In this document: piece by piece, positions 8,976 to 18,273 of the stretch | How the letters are laid out: every line of letters begins with the position of its first letter | Numbering within the stretch: the first letter of the stretch is position 1 | Assembly: GCF_027922185.1 (NCBI RefSeq) | Contig: NZ_BSFE01000006.1 | Span: 1 to 64,000, forward strand | Direction of reading: 5' to 3' | Length of the DNA: 64,000 nt | Origin: Maricaulis virginensis | Lineage (GTDB): Bacteria; Pseudomonadota; Alphaproteobacteria; Caulobacterales; Maricaulaceae | Made by a program: the position numbers and the translations under genes | Notes under the pieces: model-generated | The model's input: the letters and a program-made list of their open reading frames with translations, nothing else | The model's database searches: none | Told to the model about the DNA's origin: nothing

Positions 8976-9006
8976 AAAAACCCCGCCCCGGTTTCCCGGA
9001 GCGGGG
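8976..9006 (-). terminator. Intrinsic terminator of sucCD
   Basis: Read on the minus strand, GCGGGG-family arms (9001-9006 with 8981-8986, plus inner CCGG pairs) form a GC-rich hairpin followed by TTTTT (8980-8976). It lies about 30 bases after the sucD stop and separates sucCD from sucA. Confidence 0.85.
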
Positions 9007-9034
9007 TCTTCTGAGGTCGCGATGCGAGAAGAGA

Positions 9035-9943
9035 CTAGCCCTTCAGCAGCTCCGCCAGCGTGGTGCCGAGGCGGGCCGGGGACGGCGAAACCTTGATGCC
9101 GGCCGCTTCCATGGCTGCGATCTTGTCTTCCGCGCCGCCCTTGCCGCCGGAGACGATGGCACCGGCATGGCCCATCGTGCGGCCCGGAGGCGCCGTGCGG
9201 CCGGCGATGAAGCCGACGGTCGGCTTCTTGCGGCCCTTCTTGGCTTCGTCGGCCAGGAATTGCGCAGCGTCTTCCTCGGCAGAACCACCGATCTCGCCGA
9301 TCATGATGATCGACCGGGTCTCGTCGTCGGCCAGGAATTTTTCCAGTACGTCGATGAATTCGGTACCCTTCACCGGGTCGCCGCCAATGCCCACCGCCGT
9401 GGTCTGGCCGAGGCCGACCTGGGAGGTCTGGAACACGGCTTCATAGGTCAGCGTGCCCGAACGCGAGACGACGCCCACCGAACCCTTCTTGAAGATCTGG
9501 CCCGGCATGATGCCGATCTTGCACTCTTCCGGCGTCAGGATGCCCGGGCAGTTCGGGCCCAGCAGCATCGACTTGGACTTGTCCAGCTTGGCCTTGACCT
9601 TGACCATGTCCATCACCGGAATGCCTTCGGTGATGCAGACGATGAACGGGATTTCCGCATCGATCGCCTCGATGATCGCGGCACCGGCACCGGCCGGCGG
9701 CACATAGATCACGGACGCGTCGGCGCCAGTGGCTTCCTTCGCCTCGCCCACAGTGGCGAAAATCGGCAGTTCCGCGGAGGCATCGAGACCCGAGGTCCAG
9801 CTTTCGCCGCCCTTCTTCGGGTGCACGCCGGCCACCATCTGGGTGCCGTAGTATTGCAGCGCCTGTTCGGTGTGGAAGGTGCCCGTCTTGCCGGTCAGGC
9901 CCTGGACGATGACCTTGGTGTTCTTGTCTACGATGATCGACAT
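9035..9943 (-). CDS. sucD: Succinyl-CoA ligase alpha subunit
   Basis: A 302-residue alpha subunit of succinyl-CoA synthetase, which makes ATP or GTP from succinyl-CoA. Features: N-terminal CoA-binding Rossmann domain with VQGLTGKTGTFHTEQ and LLGPNCPGILTPEE; the catalytic His that is phosphorylated lies in GRTMGHAGAIVSGG near residue 248; VSRSGTLTYEA is a family signature. The ATG overlaps the sucC stop by one base (TAATG), so the two subunits are translationally coupled. A strong terminator follows. Confidence 0.97.
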   Translation of the reverse strand: MSIIVDKNTKVIVQGLTGKTGTFHTEQALQYYGTQMVAGVHPKKGGESWTSGLDASAELPIFATVGEAKEATGADASVIYVPPAGAGAAIIEAIDAEIPFIVCITEGIPVMDMVKVKAKLDKSKSMLLGPNCPGILTPEECKIGIMPGQIFKKGSVGVVSRSGTLTYEAVFQTSQVGLGQTTAVGIGGDPVKGTEFIDVLEKFLADDETRSIIMIGEIGGSAEEDAAQFLADEAKKGRKKPTVGFIAGRTAPPGRTMGHAGAIVSGGKGGAEDKIAAMEAAGIKVSPSPARLGTTLAELLKG

Positions 9944-11142
9944 TATTCGGCCTCCTTCACGGCGGCGACAATCTTCTGGGCGGCATCGTCGAGATCGTCG
10001 GCGGCGATCACGTTGAGACCGCTTTCATTGATGATCTGCTTGCCTTTTTCGACATTCGTGCCTTCCAGGCGCACGACCAGCGGCACCTGCAGGCCCACGT
10101 CCTTGACGGCCGCAACCACGCCTTCCGCGATCACGTCGCAGCGCATGATGCCGCCGAAGATGTTGACCAGGATGCCCTTCACATTCTTGTCGGCGGTGAT
10201 GATCTTGAAGGCCGCGGTGACCTTCTCCTTGGACGCGCCGCCCCCGACATCGAGGAAGTTCGCCGGCTCGGCGCCGTAGAGCTTGATGATGTCCATCGTC
10301 GCCATGGCCAGGCCCGCGCCGTTGACCATGCAGCCGATATTGCCGTCCAGCGCCACATAGGCGAGATCGTACTTGGAAGCCTCGATTTCCTTGGCGTCCT
10401 CTTCGGTCGTGTCGCGCAATTCCATGATGTCCGGATGACGGAACAGCGCATTGCCGTCGAAGGAGACCTTGGCGTCGAGCACGCGCAGGTGATGGTTCTC
10501 CATCACGATCAGCGGGTTGATCTCCAGCAGGCTCATATCCTTCTCGGTGAAGGCCTTGTAGAGCGTCGGGGCCAGTTCCATCATGTCGTCGCGGGCGACG
10601 TCATGCAGGTGCAGCGCTTCGGCGATCCGCACCGCATCGCCCTGGGTGACGCCGTATTCCGGATCGATGTCGATCGTGTGGATCTTTTCCGGCGTATCGT
10701 GCGCGACCTGCTCGATATCCATGCCGCCCTCGGTGGACACCACGAAGGCGACCTTGCCGGTCTCGCGATTCACCAGCAGCGAGCAGTACAGCTCGCGGGC
10801 GATGTCGGCACCGTCCTCGATGTAGAGGCGGTTGACCTGCTTGCCCTCGGGGCCCGTCTGGTGCGTCACCAGCGTATTGCCGAGCATTTCCCTGGCGTGG
10901 GCGATCACCTCGTCCTTGGAAAAGGCCAGGCGCACACCGCCTTTGGCATCCGGGCCAAGTTCCTTGAACTTGCCCTTGCCGCGACCGCCGGCATGGATCT
11001 GCGACTTCACCACCCAGAGCGGTCCGGGCAGCTTGTCGGCCGCAGCAGCGGCCTCGTCGGCGGAGAAGATGGCAACGCCCTCGGCAACCGGTGCACCGAA
11101 GGTCTTCAGGACGGCTTTCGCCTGATGTTCATGAATATTCAT
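9943..11142 (-). CDS. sucC: Succinyl-CoA ligase (ADP-forming) beta subunit
   Basis: A 399-residue beta subunit. MNIHEHQAKAVLKTFGAPVAEG is the classic N-terminus of the ATP-grasp domain; KSQIHAGGRGKGKFKE binds nucleotide; the C-terminal half has NGAGLAMATMD, FLDVGGGA and LVNIFGGIMRCDVIAEG, which meet the alpha subunit and the phosphohistidine. Length is typical. GAGG lies about ten bases upstream of ATG 11142, and a -35/-10 pair fits at 11223-11196, so this is the first gene of a sucCD operon. Confidence 0.97.
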   Translation of the reverse strand: MNIHEHQAKAVLKTFGAPVAEGVAIFSADEAAAAADKLPGPLWVVKSQIHAGGRGKGKFKELGPDAKGGVRLAFSKDEVIAHAREMLGNTLVTHQTGPEGKQVNRLYIEDGADIARELYCSLLVNRETGKVAFVVSTEGGMDIEQVAHDTPEKIHTIDIDPEYGVTQGDAVRIAEALHLHDVARDDMMELAPTLYKAFTEKDMSLLEINPLIVMENHHLRVLDAKVSFDGNALFRHPDIMELRDTTEEDAKEIEASKYDLAYVALDGNIGCMVNGAGLAMATMDIIKLYGAEPANFLDVGGGASKEKVTAAFKIITADKNVKGILVNIFGGIMRCDVIAEGVVAAVKDVGLQVPLVVRLEGTNVEKGKQIINESGLNVIAADDLDDAAQKIVAAVKEAE

Positions 11143-11195
11143 AGATGGGGCCTCGCGGGAGGATAAAAGCGAAGAAATGGCCAGACAGGACCCGC

Positions 11196-11223
11196 CTTAT
11201 AACACTGGCCCGGCCAAGCGCAA
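11196..11223 (-). promoter_or_regulatory. Putative sigma-70-type promoter of sucCD
   Basis: On the minus strand a TTGCGC element (11223-11218) is separated by 16 bases from TATAAG (11201-11196), about 55 bases upstream of the sucC start. It is the best -35/-10 match in the gap, picked by eye. Confidence 0.45.
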
Positions 11224-11247
11224 CGCATTCGCCTGCGCCGCACCTGA

Positions 11248-12549
11248 CTAGGCCGGACGGCGGTCCTGATCGCCGGCGTTTTCGACGATCCGGGCCAGCG
11301 GCAGGGTCATGGGCGGGCGGGGCAATTCCGCATCCGGAGCAATCGCGGCGCCGGAAAAATACCGCACGCCGGCAGCAATCGCGACCTGCAGAAAGCCGGT
11401 ATTCCCGACCTCGGCCAGCGCCGTTTCCGCCTTCATGGCCCGGGCCGAAGCGGTCCAGTCGGTCAGCGCCGCGACCTGCGCATCGTCAGGTCCGCCCTCA
11501 TTGATGCGCGATGGCGTATCCGCATCGAACACACCGACCCCGCAGCCTTCGAAACGCTGCAGATCGATATCGCCGAAGGGCAGCTTGACCATCAGTTCGG
11601 CGGCCAGCGGTTTCAGCGAGCGGAAGATTTCCTGGGTGCGGCCGATCGGCGCGCCGGCAGGTACGCCCTCGATCCGCAGCCGGAAGAAGCGGCGCATCGG
11701 TGCGGGAACCGACTGCAATACGCCGATATAGTCCAGACGCCGCGACACGGAGACCAGCGTGGCATGGTGCACCGGGATCACCACGGCGCAGGGACCGCCG
11801 GCCGTCCGGGCCTTCTGGAAGCCGCGCTGGGCGGCGCGGGCGACGGCCCTGTCCAGCATGTGGTGCAATTCCGGCTCGTCGCGCCCCATCAGCGTGTCGC
11901 GGCCGTGGACCGCAAACCCGTTCACCACCCGGCGGGCGATGCAGACATTGTGGATCAGCGCACCACGCCGCGCATCCCAGACCGGCCGGAAGACGATACT
12001 GTCCCAGGGCAGCCTGCCGGCAGCCGGGGGCGCGGGCCGGACAGCGGCACCGGCGGATTTCTTCGTACCCGCCTCGACGGCCTGCCAGCGCGGCGCTGTC
12101 TCTCGCGCTGCCCCGGTCTTGTCCTCCGGCGCAGGCCCGGCAGCGGCACGGGACTCGTCCTGCGCCTGGGCGACAATCTCCAGCAGTTCGGCCGTGGTCA
12201 CGCTGCGTGCATCGGCGACCAGTTCGATCATCTCCAGCCGCCGGTCGCCGAGGAAGAAGCGCTCCAGCTCGGCGGCGATGCCGGTGACGCGAGCCTCGGC
12301 CGCATCCGGATCGAGGATCGCGAACACGATCATGAAACCGCCGCGGCAGCGGATCACCACATCGGCCGCATCGATACGCTTCTCGATGAAGTGGGCCGCG
12401 ACCTCGTAGATCTTGTCGCGCAGGCGTGGCCAGTCCTCGCCGGCCTCCTCGCGAACCCGGTCGAGATTGAGGAACCGGAACTGCCCCATATCGACAGAGC
12501 CGCGCCCCGCCAGCACGGTCTTCAGCTTGTTCTTGAGTTCCGGCGACAT
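11248..12549 (-). CDS. Degenerate GGDEF-EAL-like protein, downstream copy
   Basis: A 433-residue cytoplasmic protein, paralogous to the gene just upstream. The order of elements follows a GGDEF-EAL protein without the catalytic motifs. Residues about 20-110 (FRFLNLDRVREEAGEDW, then RCRGGFMIVFA where RYGGDEFxIxL would be) match the GGDEF pattern. About 165-420 runs from IVFRPVWDARRGALIHN (compare the YQPI start of EAL) through FFRLRIEGVP to IAAGVRYFSGAAIAPDA (compare the GxDYxQGY end). No EAL triad, DDFG or GGDEF is present, so enzymatic activity is not expected. It might bind c-di-GMP or act as a scaffold. The domain assignment is by eye and is inference. Confidence 0.55.
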   Translation of the reverse strand: MSPELKNKLKTVLAGRGSVDMGQFRFLNLDRVREEAGEDWPRLRDKIYEVAAHFIEKRIDAADVVIRCRGGFMIVFAILDPDAAEARVTGIAAELERFFLGDRRLEMIELVADARSVTTAELLEIVAQAQDESRAAAGPAPEDKTGAARETAPRWQAVEAGTKKSAGAAVRPAPPAAGRLPWDSIVFRPVWDARRGALIHNVCIARRVVNGFAVHGRDTLMGRDEPELHHMLDRAVARAAQRGFQKARTAGGPCAVVIPVHHATLVSVSRRLDYIGVLQSVPAPMRRFFRLRIEGVPAGAPIGRTQEIFRSLKPLAAELMVKLPFGDIDLQRFEGCGVGVFDADTPSRINEGGPDDAQVAALTDWTASARAMKAETALAEVGNTGFLQVAIAAGVRYFSGAAIAPDAELPRPPMTLPLARIVENAGDQDRRPA

Positions 12550-12634
12550 GGCAGCACTTCCCCGGGGACCCGATCCCGCGCCGCGAGGCTAGCCTGCAAG
12601 GTCTTGCCAATCGGTAAGCCGGCCGTGGCCCGCG

Positions 12635-14059
12635 TCAGGCCGCGTCGCTGGCCCTGTCGCGCAGATCGTCGAGCAGGCAGGGCTGCAGCGGCACCGGCAG
12701 GGTCGAGGCCTCGCCGACCGCATCGCCGATGAACACCTGGAAACCGGCATTCAGGCCGGCGTCGAGCTGTTCGAACGTCGCCACATTGGTCAGGCAGCCG
12801 CGGGCACCGAAGCGCTCGATCGACACCGCCTCGGCGGTCAACTGCTTGAGCACGTTTTCCTTGATATGCCCGCTCGCATCCGGCGCCGGCAGCTCGGAGG
12901 AAAACAGGGTAATGCCGCAATTCTCGAACCGGCCGAGCTGGATAGTCCCGACGGGGATCTTGGCCAGGATGTTCGAGCCGAAACAGCGCATGGCGCGGAA
13001 CAATTCCTCCATCTGGCCCTGGGGCGCACCGTCCGGGATGTTGTCGACCCGCAGGTAGAAATACTTGCGGACCTTCTGGGGCATGCATTGCAGGATGGAG
13101 AAATAGCGCACCCGGTCCGACGGGCCGATAATCGTGTCGTAATTGACCGGGATGGCGATGGCGCACTTCATCCCCTCTACATAGCGCCGCATGAAGCCGC
13201 GCTGGGCGGCGATCGCGACGGAATGGTCGAGCAGCCGGTGCAGGTCCGGCGCCGCATTGCCCAGCAGCGTATCGCGCCCGAACAGCATGCGGCCACGATA
13301 CTTGCGGCGGGCCAGGCAGAAATTGGCAGTGATATAGCCGAAGCGCACATCCCAGGACGGCATGAAGACAATGTCGTCCCAGGTCTTGTCGAGATCGGAG
13401 AAGAGATCGGCGGTCGAGTGCGACCACCGCTTGGCGGCAACATCGAAATCGGCGGAATCGGCGCCCGAGAGCGCCAGAATGGAATCGTCCGGCGCGTCGC
13501 TGTAGAGCCCGGCCAGATCGCCGCGCCAGTGGCCGATCGACGAGGACACGGCGGTCCCGGCGGCCTTCTCGTGCTTGAGCGCCTGCCAGTGCCCGACACT
13601 CCTGGATTTTTTTGCGTCCTTGCGCACCGGCTTGCGGCGGGCGGCTGAGGCCGCCTTGTCGTCCTCGGCCGAGCCCCCTGCAACCATGTCCGCCAGTTCG
13701 GCCATCGAGACGGTCTGGCTCTTCGAGGAGATTTCCAGGCGCTGCAGGATGCGGTCGCCCAGGAAGAAGCAGTTCAGCTCCTGCGAGATCACCTCCGTCT
13801 GCGCCGCCGCGTCATCGCCGGTATAGTCTGCAAAGATGATGATGAAACCGCCGCGGCAGCGCAGCATCACATCGTTCGGCCCGAGCCGTTTCTCGATGAA
13901 ATGCGCCGCGGCGCTGTAGACCTTTTCGCGCAGATTGTCCCATTGTTCGGCGGCTTCGGCGCGAACCATATCGAGATTGATCCACTGGAAATGCCCGATA
14001 TCGACCGAAGCACGCCCGGCGAGCGCGGTCTTCAGGCGTTTCATCGTTTCGACATCCAT
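12635..14059 (-). CDS. Degenerate GGDEF-EAL-like protein, upstream copy
   Basis: A 474-residue protein with the same layout as its downstream paralogue, 85 bases away. The N-termini align closely (MDVETMKRLKTALAGRASVDIGHFQW against LKNKLKTVLAGRGSVDMGQFRF). RCRGGFIIIFA replaces the GGDEF loop. The EAL-like part starts at DIVFMPSWDVRFGYITANF and ends near LNAGFQVFIGDAVGE. Between the halves lies a basic/Ala-rich linker (about 135-170). Catalytic residues are lacking in both modules. A tandem duplication has kept length and frame, so both copies are probably functional. Role unknown; a c-di-GMP-related or cell-cycle role is speculation. Confidence 0.55.
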   Translation of the reverse strand: MDVETMKRLKTALAGRASVDIGHFQWINLDMVRAEAAEQWDNLREKVYSAAAHFIEKRLGPNDVMLRCRGGFIIIFADYTGDDAAAQTEVISQELNCFFLGDRILQRLEISSKSQTVSMAELADMVAGGSAEDDKAASAARRKPVRKDAKKSRSVGHWQALKHEKAAGTAVSSSIGHWRGDLAGLYSDAPDDSILALSGADSADFDVAAKRWSHSTADLFSDLDKTWDDIVFMPSWDVRFGYITANFCLARRKYRGRMLFGRDTLLGNAAPDLHRLLDHSVAIAAQRGFMRRYVEGMKCAIAIPVNYDTIIGPSDRVRYFSILQCMPQKVRKYFYLRVDNIPDGAPQGQMEELFRAMRCFGSNILAKIPVGTIQLGRFENCGITLFSSELPAPDASGHIKENVLKQLTAEAVSIERFGARGCLTNVATFEQLDAGLNAGFQVFIGDAVGEASTLPVPLQPCLLDDLRDRASDAA

Positions 14060-14319
14060 GGCGGCGACCTGTGCTGCGGTTCTCCCAAGGCTCGAAAGAG
14101 CGGTACGGAAACATTCCGATGCTAGCCAGCATGCTTCACGAAACTCCGAAGGATTTGCGGGGCCTTTGATTCAAATGCAGAACAAGGTCTAGCGGGCGCT
14201 GGGTTAGCCGCGGCTTACCGCACACCCGGCACGCATAAGTTATGAATTCGGATGCTTTCCGCAGACGCGTGAGCCGGCTCTGCTGTTCGAAAGACCAGTC
14301 CGGCTTCAACGGGGTTGCT

Positions 14320-14748
14320 CTAGCGTGTCGTCGCCACGATGGCCCCGTCGACCGACAGGGCGCCGCCGCCCCGGGCAAACAGGTAGAAGGCCGCCGCCGC
14401 AAAGACGGCCGCCGCCGGCCAGGCCTCAGGCGCGATCCAGGCCGCATAGACGCCGGCGGCTGCCAGCAGCACCAGTCCCGCCAGACGCGTCAGGAAGCCG
14501 ATCAGCAGCAGGCCGGCGCAGATCTGCGTCCCCCAGACGGCGATCTGGGCCAGGTGTGCCGCGGAGATCACCGGGACTGACCAGATTTCGGCGGCATGGA
14601 TCAGGGCCGGGTCGACGCCGGGCCAGGCGGCAGCATGCGCCCGCCCCCACAGCCACAGGCCCGGTACCAGCGCCAGGCGCAGGAGACCGCCGACCAGCCA
14701 GTCGGGCATGAAGCGTTCCGCATTGGCGGCTGCGCCGGCGCTGTCCAT
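14320..14748 (-). CDS. DoxX-like membrane protein
   Basis: A 142-residue protein with four hydrophobic segments and the DoxX-type ending GGGALSVDGAIV. The start at 14748 (MDSAGAAANAERF) has GGGGGG four bases upstream and is preferred over an in-frame ATG at 14805. DoxX proteins are small four-helix membrane proteins, in some bacteria linked to quinone or thiol redox; the family alone does not fix the function. It stands alone on the minus strand, 136 bases from the DUF1036 start side of the next gene's stop. Confidence 0.65.
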   Translation of the reverse strand: MDSAGAAANAERFMPDWLVGGLLRLALVPGLWLWGRAHAAAWPGVDPALIHAAEIWSVPVISAAHLAQIAVWGTQICAGLLLIGFLTRLAGLVLLAAAGVYAAWIAPEAWPAAAVFAAAAFYLFARGGGALSVDGAIVATTR

Positions 14749-14838
14749 CTTTCCCCCCGGAAATCCTGCCGGACGGACCATGCCCAAGCCGGACACGCCC
14801 CGCAAGCGCCTACGCCCGAGGCGCGAATACCGGCCCGC

Positions 14839-15702
14839 TCAGCGGCCGATATAGGCGGTATAGCGGGCCGTGCGCTCTCCGAAACCGTGCAGGCGATACC
14901 CGACCGGCGCCTCGCCCGCTGCGCACTGATCCGACATCATGCGCTCGACCCCGTCATCGGGGACCGGCAGACAGAACTGCCCCTCCTGGCGTTCGTGAAA
15001 GACACCGATCTCGGCCACCATCAGCGTGTCGGTTTGCGGAAAGCCGCGATAGACATCCGCGCATCCCTCCGCCGGCACGGTATGCAGGCCGTCCAGCGCG
15101 AAATTCCCGTCCGGCATGGCATCCAGCACGGCGACCTCGATGTCGCGGCTGACAAGATTGCACACTTCCAGCGTCCGGACCGGCCGGGCCAGGCCCTGCG
15201 AATCCACCGGCGCGCCGGGACACAGGGTTGCGTCCTCTGCTGCCAGCCCGTCACAGGCGATCCGCCATTGCACGCGTCCGACATTGCGGCCGCCGGGGCC
15301 GCGCTGGCCGGTAATCCCGATCGGGGTCGAGCGGAAGGCGCGCGGCACGCGTCCGGCGGTACAGGGCTCCGTCGTCGCGAGCGATGTCGATGACGAGGCA
15401 GGAACGCACCACACCGCATCGCCTTCGCCGCGCGGCCAGAACCACTCGCCCGACATCACATGCAGATCCACACTCTCGCCCGTCACACCGTTCAGCCCGC
15501 CATCCAGGCATTCGCCCGGATCGACCAGAAACCAGGTCTGCAGCGTCCGGTCCTGCGTGGGTCCGGTCCGGTAGGCTGCGGCCGTGGCAACCCGGAAGCC
15601 GGTTTCGTTGCACACCTCGACCATCACGGTGCGCTGGGCGAAGGCGGGGGTTGAAGCAGCGCTCAGGACGAGCACAGCGAGACAGGACAGGACGCGTTTC
15701 AT
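14839..15702 (-). CDS. Secreted protein with two DUF1036 domains
   Basis: A 287-residue exported protein. Signal peptide MKRVLSCLAVLVLSAASTPAFA, likely cleaved after AFA. Two copies of the DUF1036 pattern follow: VMVEVCNETGFRVATAAAY to GDAVWCVP in the first half, and TLEVCNLVSRDIEVAVL to EGQFCLPV in the second, each with paired cysteines that could form disulphides in the periplasm. The start at 15702 (GGAG upstream) is chosen over an ATG 21 bases earlier, since it begins directly with the signal peptide. DUF1036 has no established biochemical role. Confidence 0.75.
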   Translation of the reverse strand: MKRVLSCLAVLVLSAASTPAFAQRTVMVEVCNETGFRVATAAAYRTGPTQDRTLQTWFLVDPGECLDGGLNGVTGESVDLHVMSGEWFWPRGEGDAVWCVPASSSTSLATTEPCTAGRVPRAFRSTPIGITGQRGPGGRNVGRVQWRIACDGLAAEDATLCPGAPVDSQGLARPVRTLEVCNLVSRDIEVAVLDAMPDGNFALDGLHTVPAEGCADVYRGFPQTDTLMVAEIGVFHERQEGQFCLPVPDDGVERMMSDQCAAGEAPVGYRLHGFGERTARYTAYIGR

Positions 15703-15759
15703 GGGAGGCTCCGCTGGCTGCACGCAAAGGTGGCAAGCCAGCCGCGCCCCGTCAATCGC

Positions 15760-16179
15760 TCACCCGGCCGGACCGGCCAGAAAACCGGCCAGAAACATGT
15801 CATGCATCAGCCGGCCGGGCACGAAGGTGAACAGGCCGGGAATGATCAGCGCGCCGAAATAGAGGCTCGTCACGATCATCCGGTGCCGGCGCCACCGGCG
15901 AGTCTGGATCGAACGGGCCAGGCCGACCAGACCGAACAGGGTGAGCGGGATGAAGAGGTGAATGGGCGAGAACCCGCCCTCATTGATCTCGTGGATGAAG
16001 AAGGCCGACACCGCAGTAACCGCCATCAGTCCCGCCCAGACCACGCCCAGCGTCCGGTGCGGCAGCGTGCCCTTGGGGCCGGCCAGTTGCACCGCCCCGA
16101 GCACGAGCGCACCGGTGGCACAGATCGCGTGAAGCTGGATCACCGCCGGTGCGGCGGCAAAGGCGCCGAGATCCATCAT
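15760..16179 (-). CDS. DUF2306-type membrane protein
   Basis: A 139-residue protein with four membrane helices. IQLHAICATGALVLGAVQL, then the charged KGTLPHRTLGVVWAGLM, then FFIHEI with SPIHLFIPLTLFGLVG match the DUF2306 family (conserved His residues in the helices, seen in putative heme- or metal-handling membrane proteins). The start is six bases from the stop of the carotenoid oxygenase frame, so it belongs to the same operon. Its substrate is unknown. Confidence 0.7.
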   Translation of the reverse strand: MMDLGAFAAAPAVIQLHAICATGALVLGAVQLAGPKGTLPHRTLGVVWAGLMAVTAVSAFFIHEINEGGFSPIHLFIPLTLFGLVGLARSIQTRRWRRHRMIVTSLYFGALIIPGLFTFVPGRLMHDMFLAGFLAGPAG

Positions 16180-16185
16180 CGCCTC

Positions 16186-17700
16186 CTAGAGCGAACGCCA
16201 GCAGCCGTGGAAGCCGTAGGGATTGGCATAGGGCAGACGCCAGCTGCCCACCGGCCCGTCATCGACACGCCGGGCATCGAAGACATGCAGCTCGCTCGCC
16301 CGGGCCCGCTTGTTCAGCGCGGTATGGACCAGCCAGCCCTCGCCTTCCTGCGCCCGATCGCTCGCCGGAATGAAGAGCGGCTCCTCGACGACGATGTCAC
16401 TGCCGAAATCGAAGCGCCGGGTCTCGCCGGACGCCAGGTCGCGGCGCACCAGTTGCGAGGCGCCCTGCAGCTGATTGTCCGACTAGCCGACATGCCAGGT
16501 GAAACGGCGCTCAAGACCGGTATAGCGCGGATCGATCTGCGGGAACTCGGCATAGCTGTCGGCGAATTCGGCCTGCTCGAACCGGCCGCCGGGCCGCAGC
16601 GTGATCAGCCGCATGCGGCTGGTGCTGTCGGTCTCCGGGCGCACATGGCCGCGCATGGCATCGCGGGCGCCCTCGGTGGCAAAGCGGGCATTGTCGGACA
16701 GGGCCGCATCGACACGGATCGTGCCATCGGCCTCTTCCCAGGCACCGCCGATATGAAACAGGAAGCCCGGCGGAAGATCCCACACACGGCGCTGCGACCA
16801 GTCGGCCTTGTCGATGGCGACGACGCGCATCGCCCGGCTGTCATCCCAGACGAAACTGTCCAGATAGGGCAGGCGCGCCCGGTCCCACATCAGATTGCCC
16901 ACCAGGAAGACCAGCGAACGGTCGGTGACGGCGAAATCGTGGATCATGCCGCCCGGCACATCGCCGACCAAGTCGGCACGGCGCAGCTGTCCGTCGGCAC
17001 CGATATGCCAGATCACCAGCGCGTCCTGCATCGGCGCCTGGCCGAAATTCCAGATCGTTCCGTCCGGATCGGTTTTCGGGTGGGCCGAGAAGGGCAGGCC
17101 CGACAGGCCCTCGCCCCAGACCTTGGCACCGCGGGATTCCAGCGTGTCCGGATCCAGCTCCCAGGCCGAACCGCCTTCCCACAGCGCCATCAGCGCCCCG
17201 TCGATCATCATCACCGACGTGTTCGCCGCATTCATGTCGTCCGGACCGCGCATGCCCTGGCTGTTCGGCGGCACCGAACCGAAAGTCGGCATCAGGAAGC
17301 GGCCGGCATCCTCTTCGGCCAGCCATTTGCGCGTTTCCACGAAGCGGGCGTGGTGGGTGACTGGCTCGCCCGGCGTCAACCGCCAGGCGTGGACCATGCC
17401 GTCACCGTCGAACCAGTGGCGATAGCGCCAGTCATTGCGGGTGAAGCGCGCCGGACCGTTCCGGTGCAGAACGCCGGACAGGCCGGAGGGCAGACGGCCC
17501 TGCAGACGCTCGGCGACCGCGTCACGGCCTCCGGCCGGAGCGTCGGCCATGCCCAGCGTCCACGGGTCACTGGCCGCGGCCGCCTCGAAGGCGGCCAGGA
17601 CCGGATCGGTCGACAGGAGACCGAAGGCCGGCCCCGACAGGCCTGCCGCGCCACCCGCGGCGGCCAGGATGGACAGCATTTCCCTGCGGCTTGTCTGCAT
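16186..17700 (-). pseudogene. Carotenoid oxygenase interrupted by an in-frame TAG
   Basis: A 504-codon frame for an iron-dependent carotenoid/apocarotenoid cleavage enzyme, interrupted at codon 406 by TAG (plus-strand CTA at 16483-16485). The frame is the same on both sides. Three of the four iron-binding His lie before the stop (H207 in SAHPKTDP, H254 in MIHDFAVT, H316 in LFHIGGAWEE). The fourth, H498 in PYGFHGCW, lies after it, so the truncated 405-residue product should not hold the metal normally. The start 17700 has GGAGGG upstream and SRREMLSILAAAGG, a possible Tat signal. The cause may be a recent nonsense mutation, a sequence error (one base from a Tyr codon) or read-through. No other decay is visible. 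Confidence 0.8.
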
Positions 17701-17710
17701 CTTGCCCTCC

Positions 17711-18133
17711 CTAGCGCAGATCCAGAGCGTGGGCGTTGCTGCCCGGCTCGACGGTGAAGACGGCATCGTCCCAGCTGGCCGGACCGAAGCGGCCGCGGGC
17801 ATTGTTGGAGAAACCGAAGGGTTCGGTCGGGATGCCCATCAGATTGGTATCCATGTCACCGTCGCCATCGACGTCGTGATAGAGCTTGATGCCATAGCTG
17901 CCGGCCGGCAGGTCCGCGAAAGTGAAGCTGACACTGTCGCCCTCGACCGGCACATACTGGCCGGCCGCGGCACTGCCGGAATCCCAGTCCTCACCGGAGG
18001 CATAGAGCCCGACGACGAGCTGGCCGCCGGCCTGCTGGATGCCGGTCACGGACACTGTCAGCTCGGCCTCGCCGGTCTGGGCTACGGAGAGCGCCGTGGC
18101 GGCGGCCAGTACGAGCGTCGAAATCGTGATCAT
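17711..18133 (-). CDS. Secreted DUF2141 protein
   Basis: A 140-residue exported protein: signal peptide MITISTLVLAAATALSVAQ followed by a beta-rich DUF2141 domain (GGQLVVGLYASGEDW, YGIKLYHDVDGDGDMDTN, GIPTEPFGFSNNARGRFG). The DVDGDGDMD segment looks like a calcium-binding loop. DUF2141 proteins are often encoded beside carotenoid or quinone genes, but no reaction is known. The start at 18133 has GGGAG upstream. It is the first gene of an operon with the carotenoid oxygenase and the DUF2306 protein, transcribed divergently from a LytTR regulator. Confidence 0.8.
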   Translation of the reverse strand: MITISTLVLAAATALSVAQTGEAELTVSVTGIQQAGGQLVVGLYASGEDWDSGSAAAGQYVPVEGDSVSFTFADLPAGSYGIKLYHDVDGDGDMDTNLMGIPTEPFGFSNNARGRFGPASWDDAVFTVEPGSNAHALDLR

Positions 18134-18273
18134 GCGTGTCTCCCTGTTGGTCCGGCTTCTGTGCCGGGGTTGCAAACAGGGATGACGCGCCGTGCGAAGC
18201 CGCGAAACACGGATTGCGCAAACGGGCTGCCGGGCTGCGCGAATTGCGCTAGGTGTTCATTCGCGCTTCGTGA

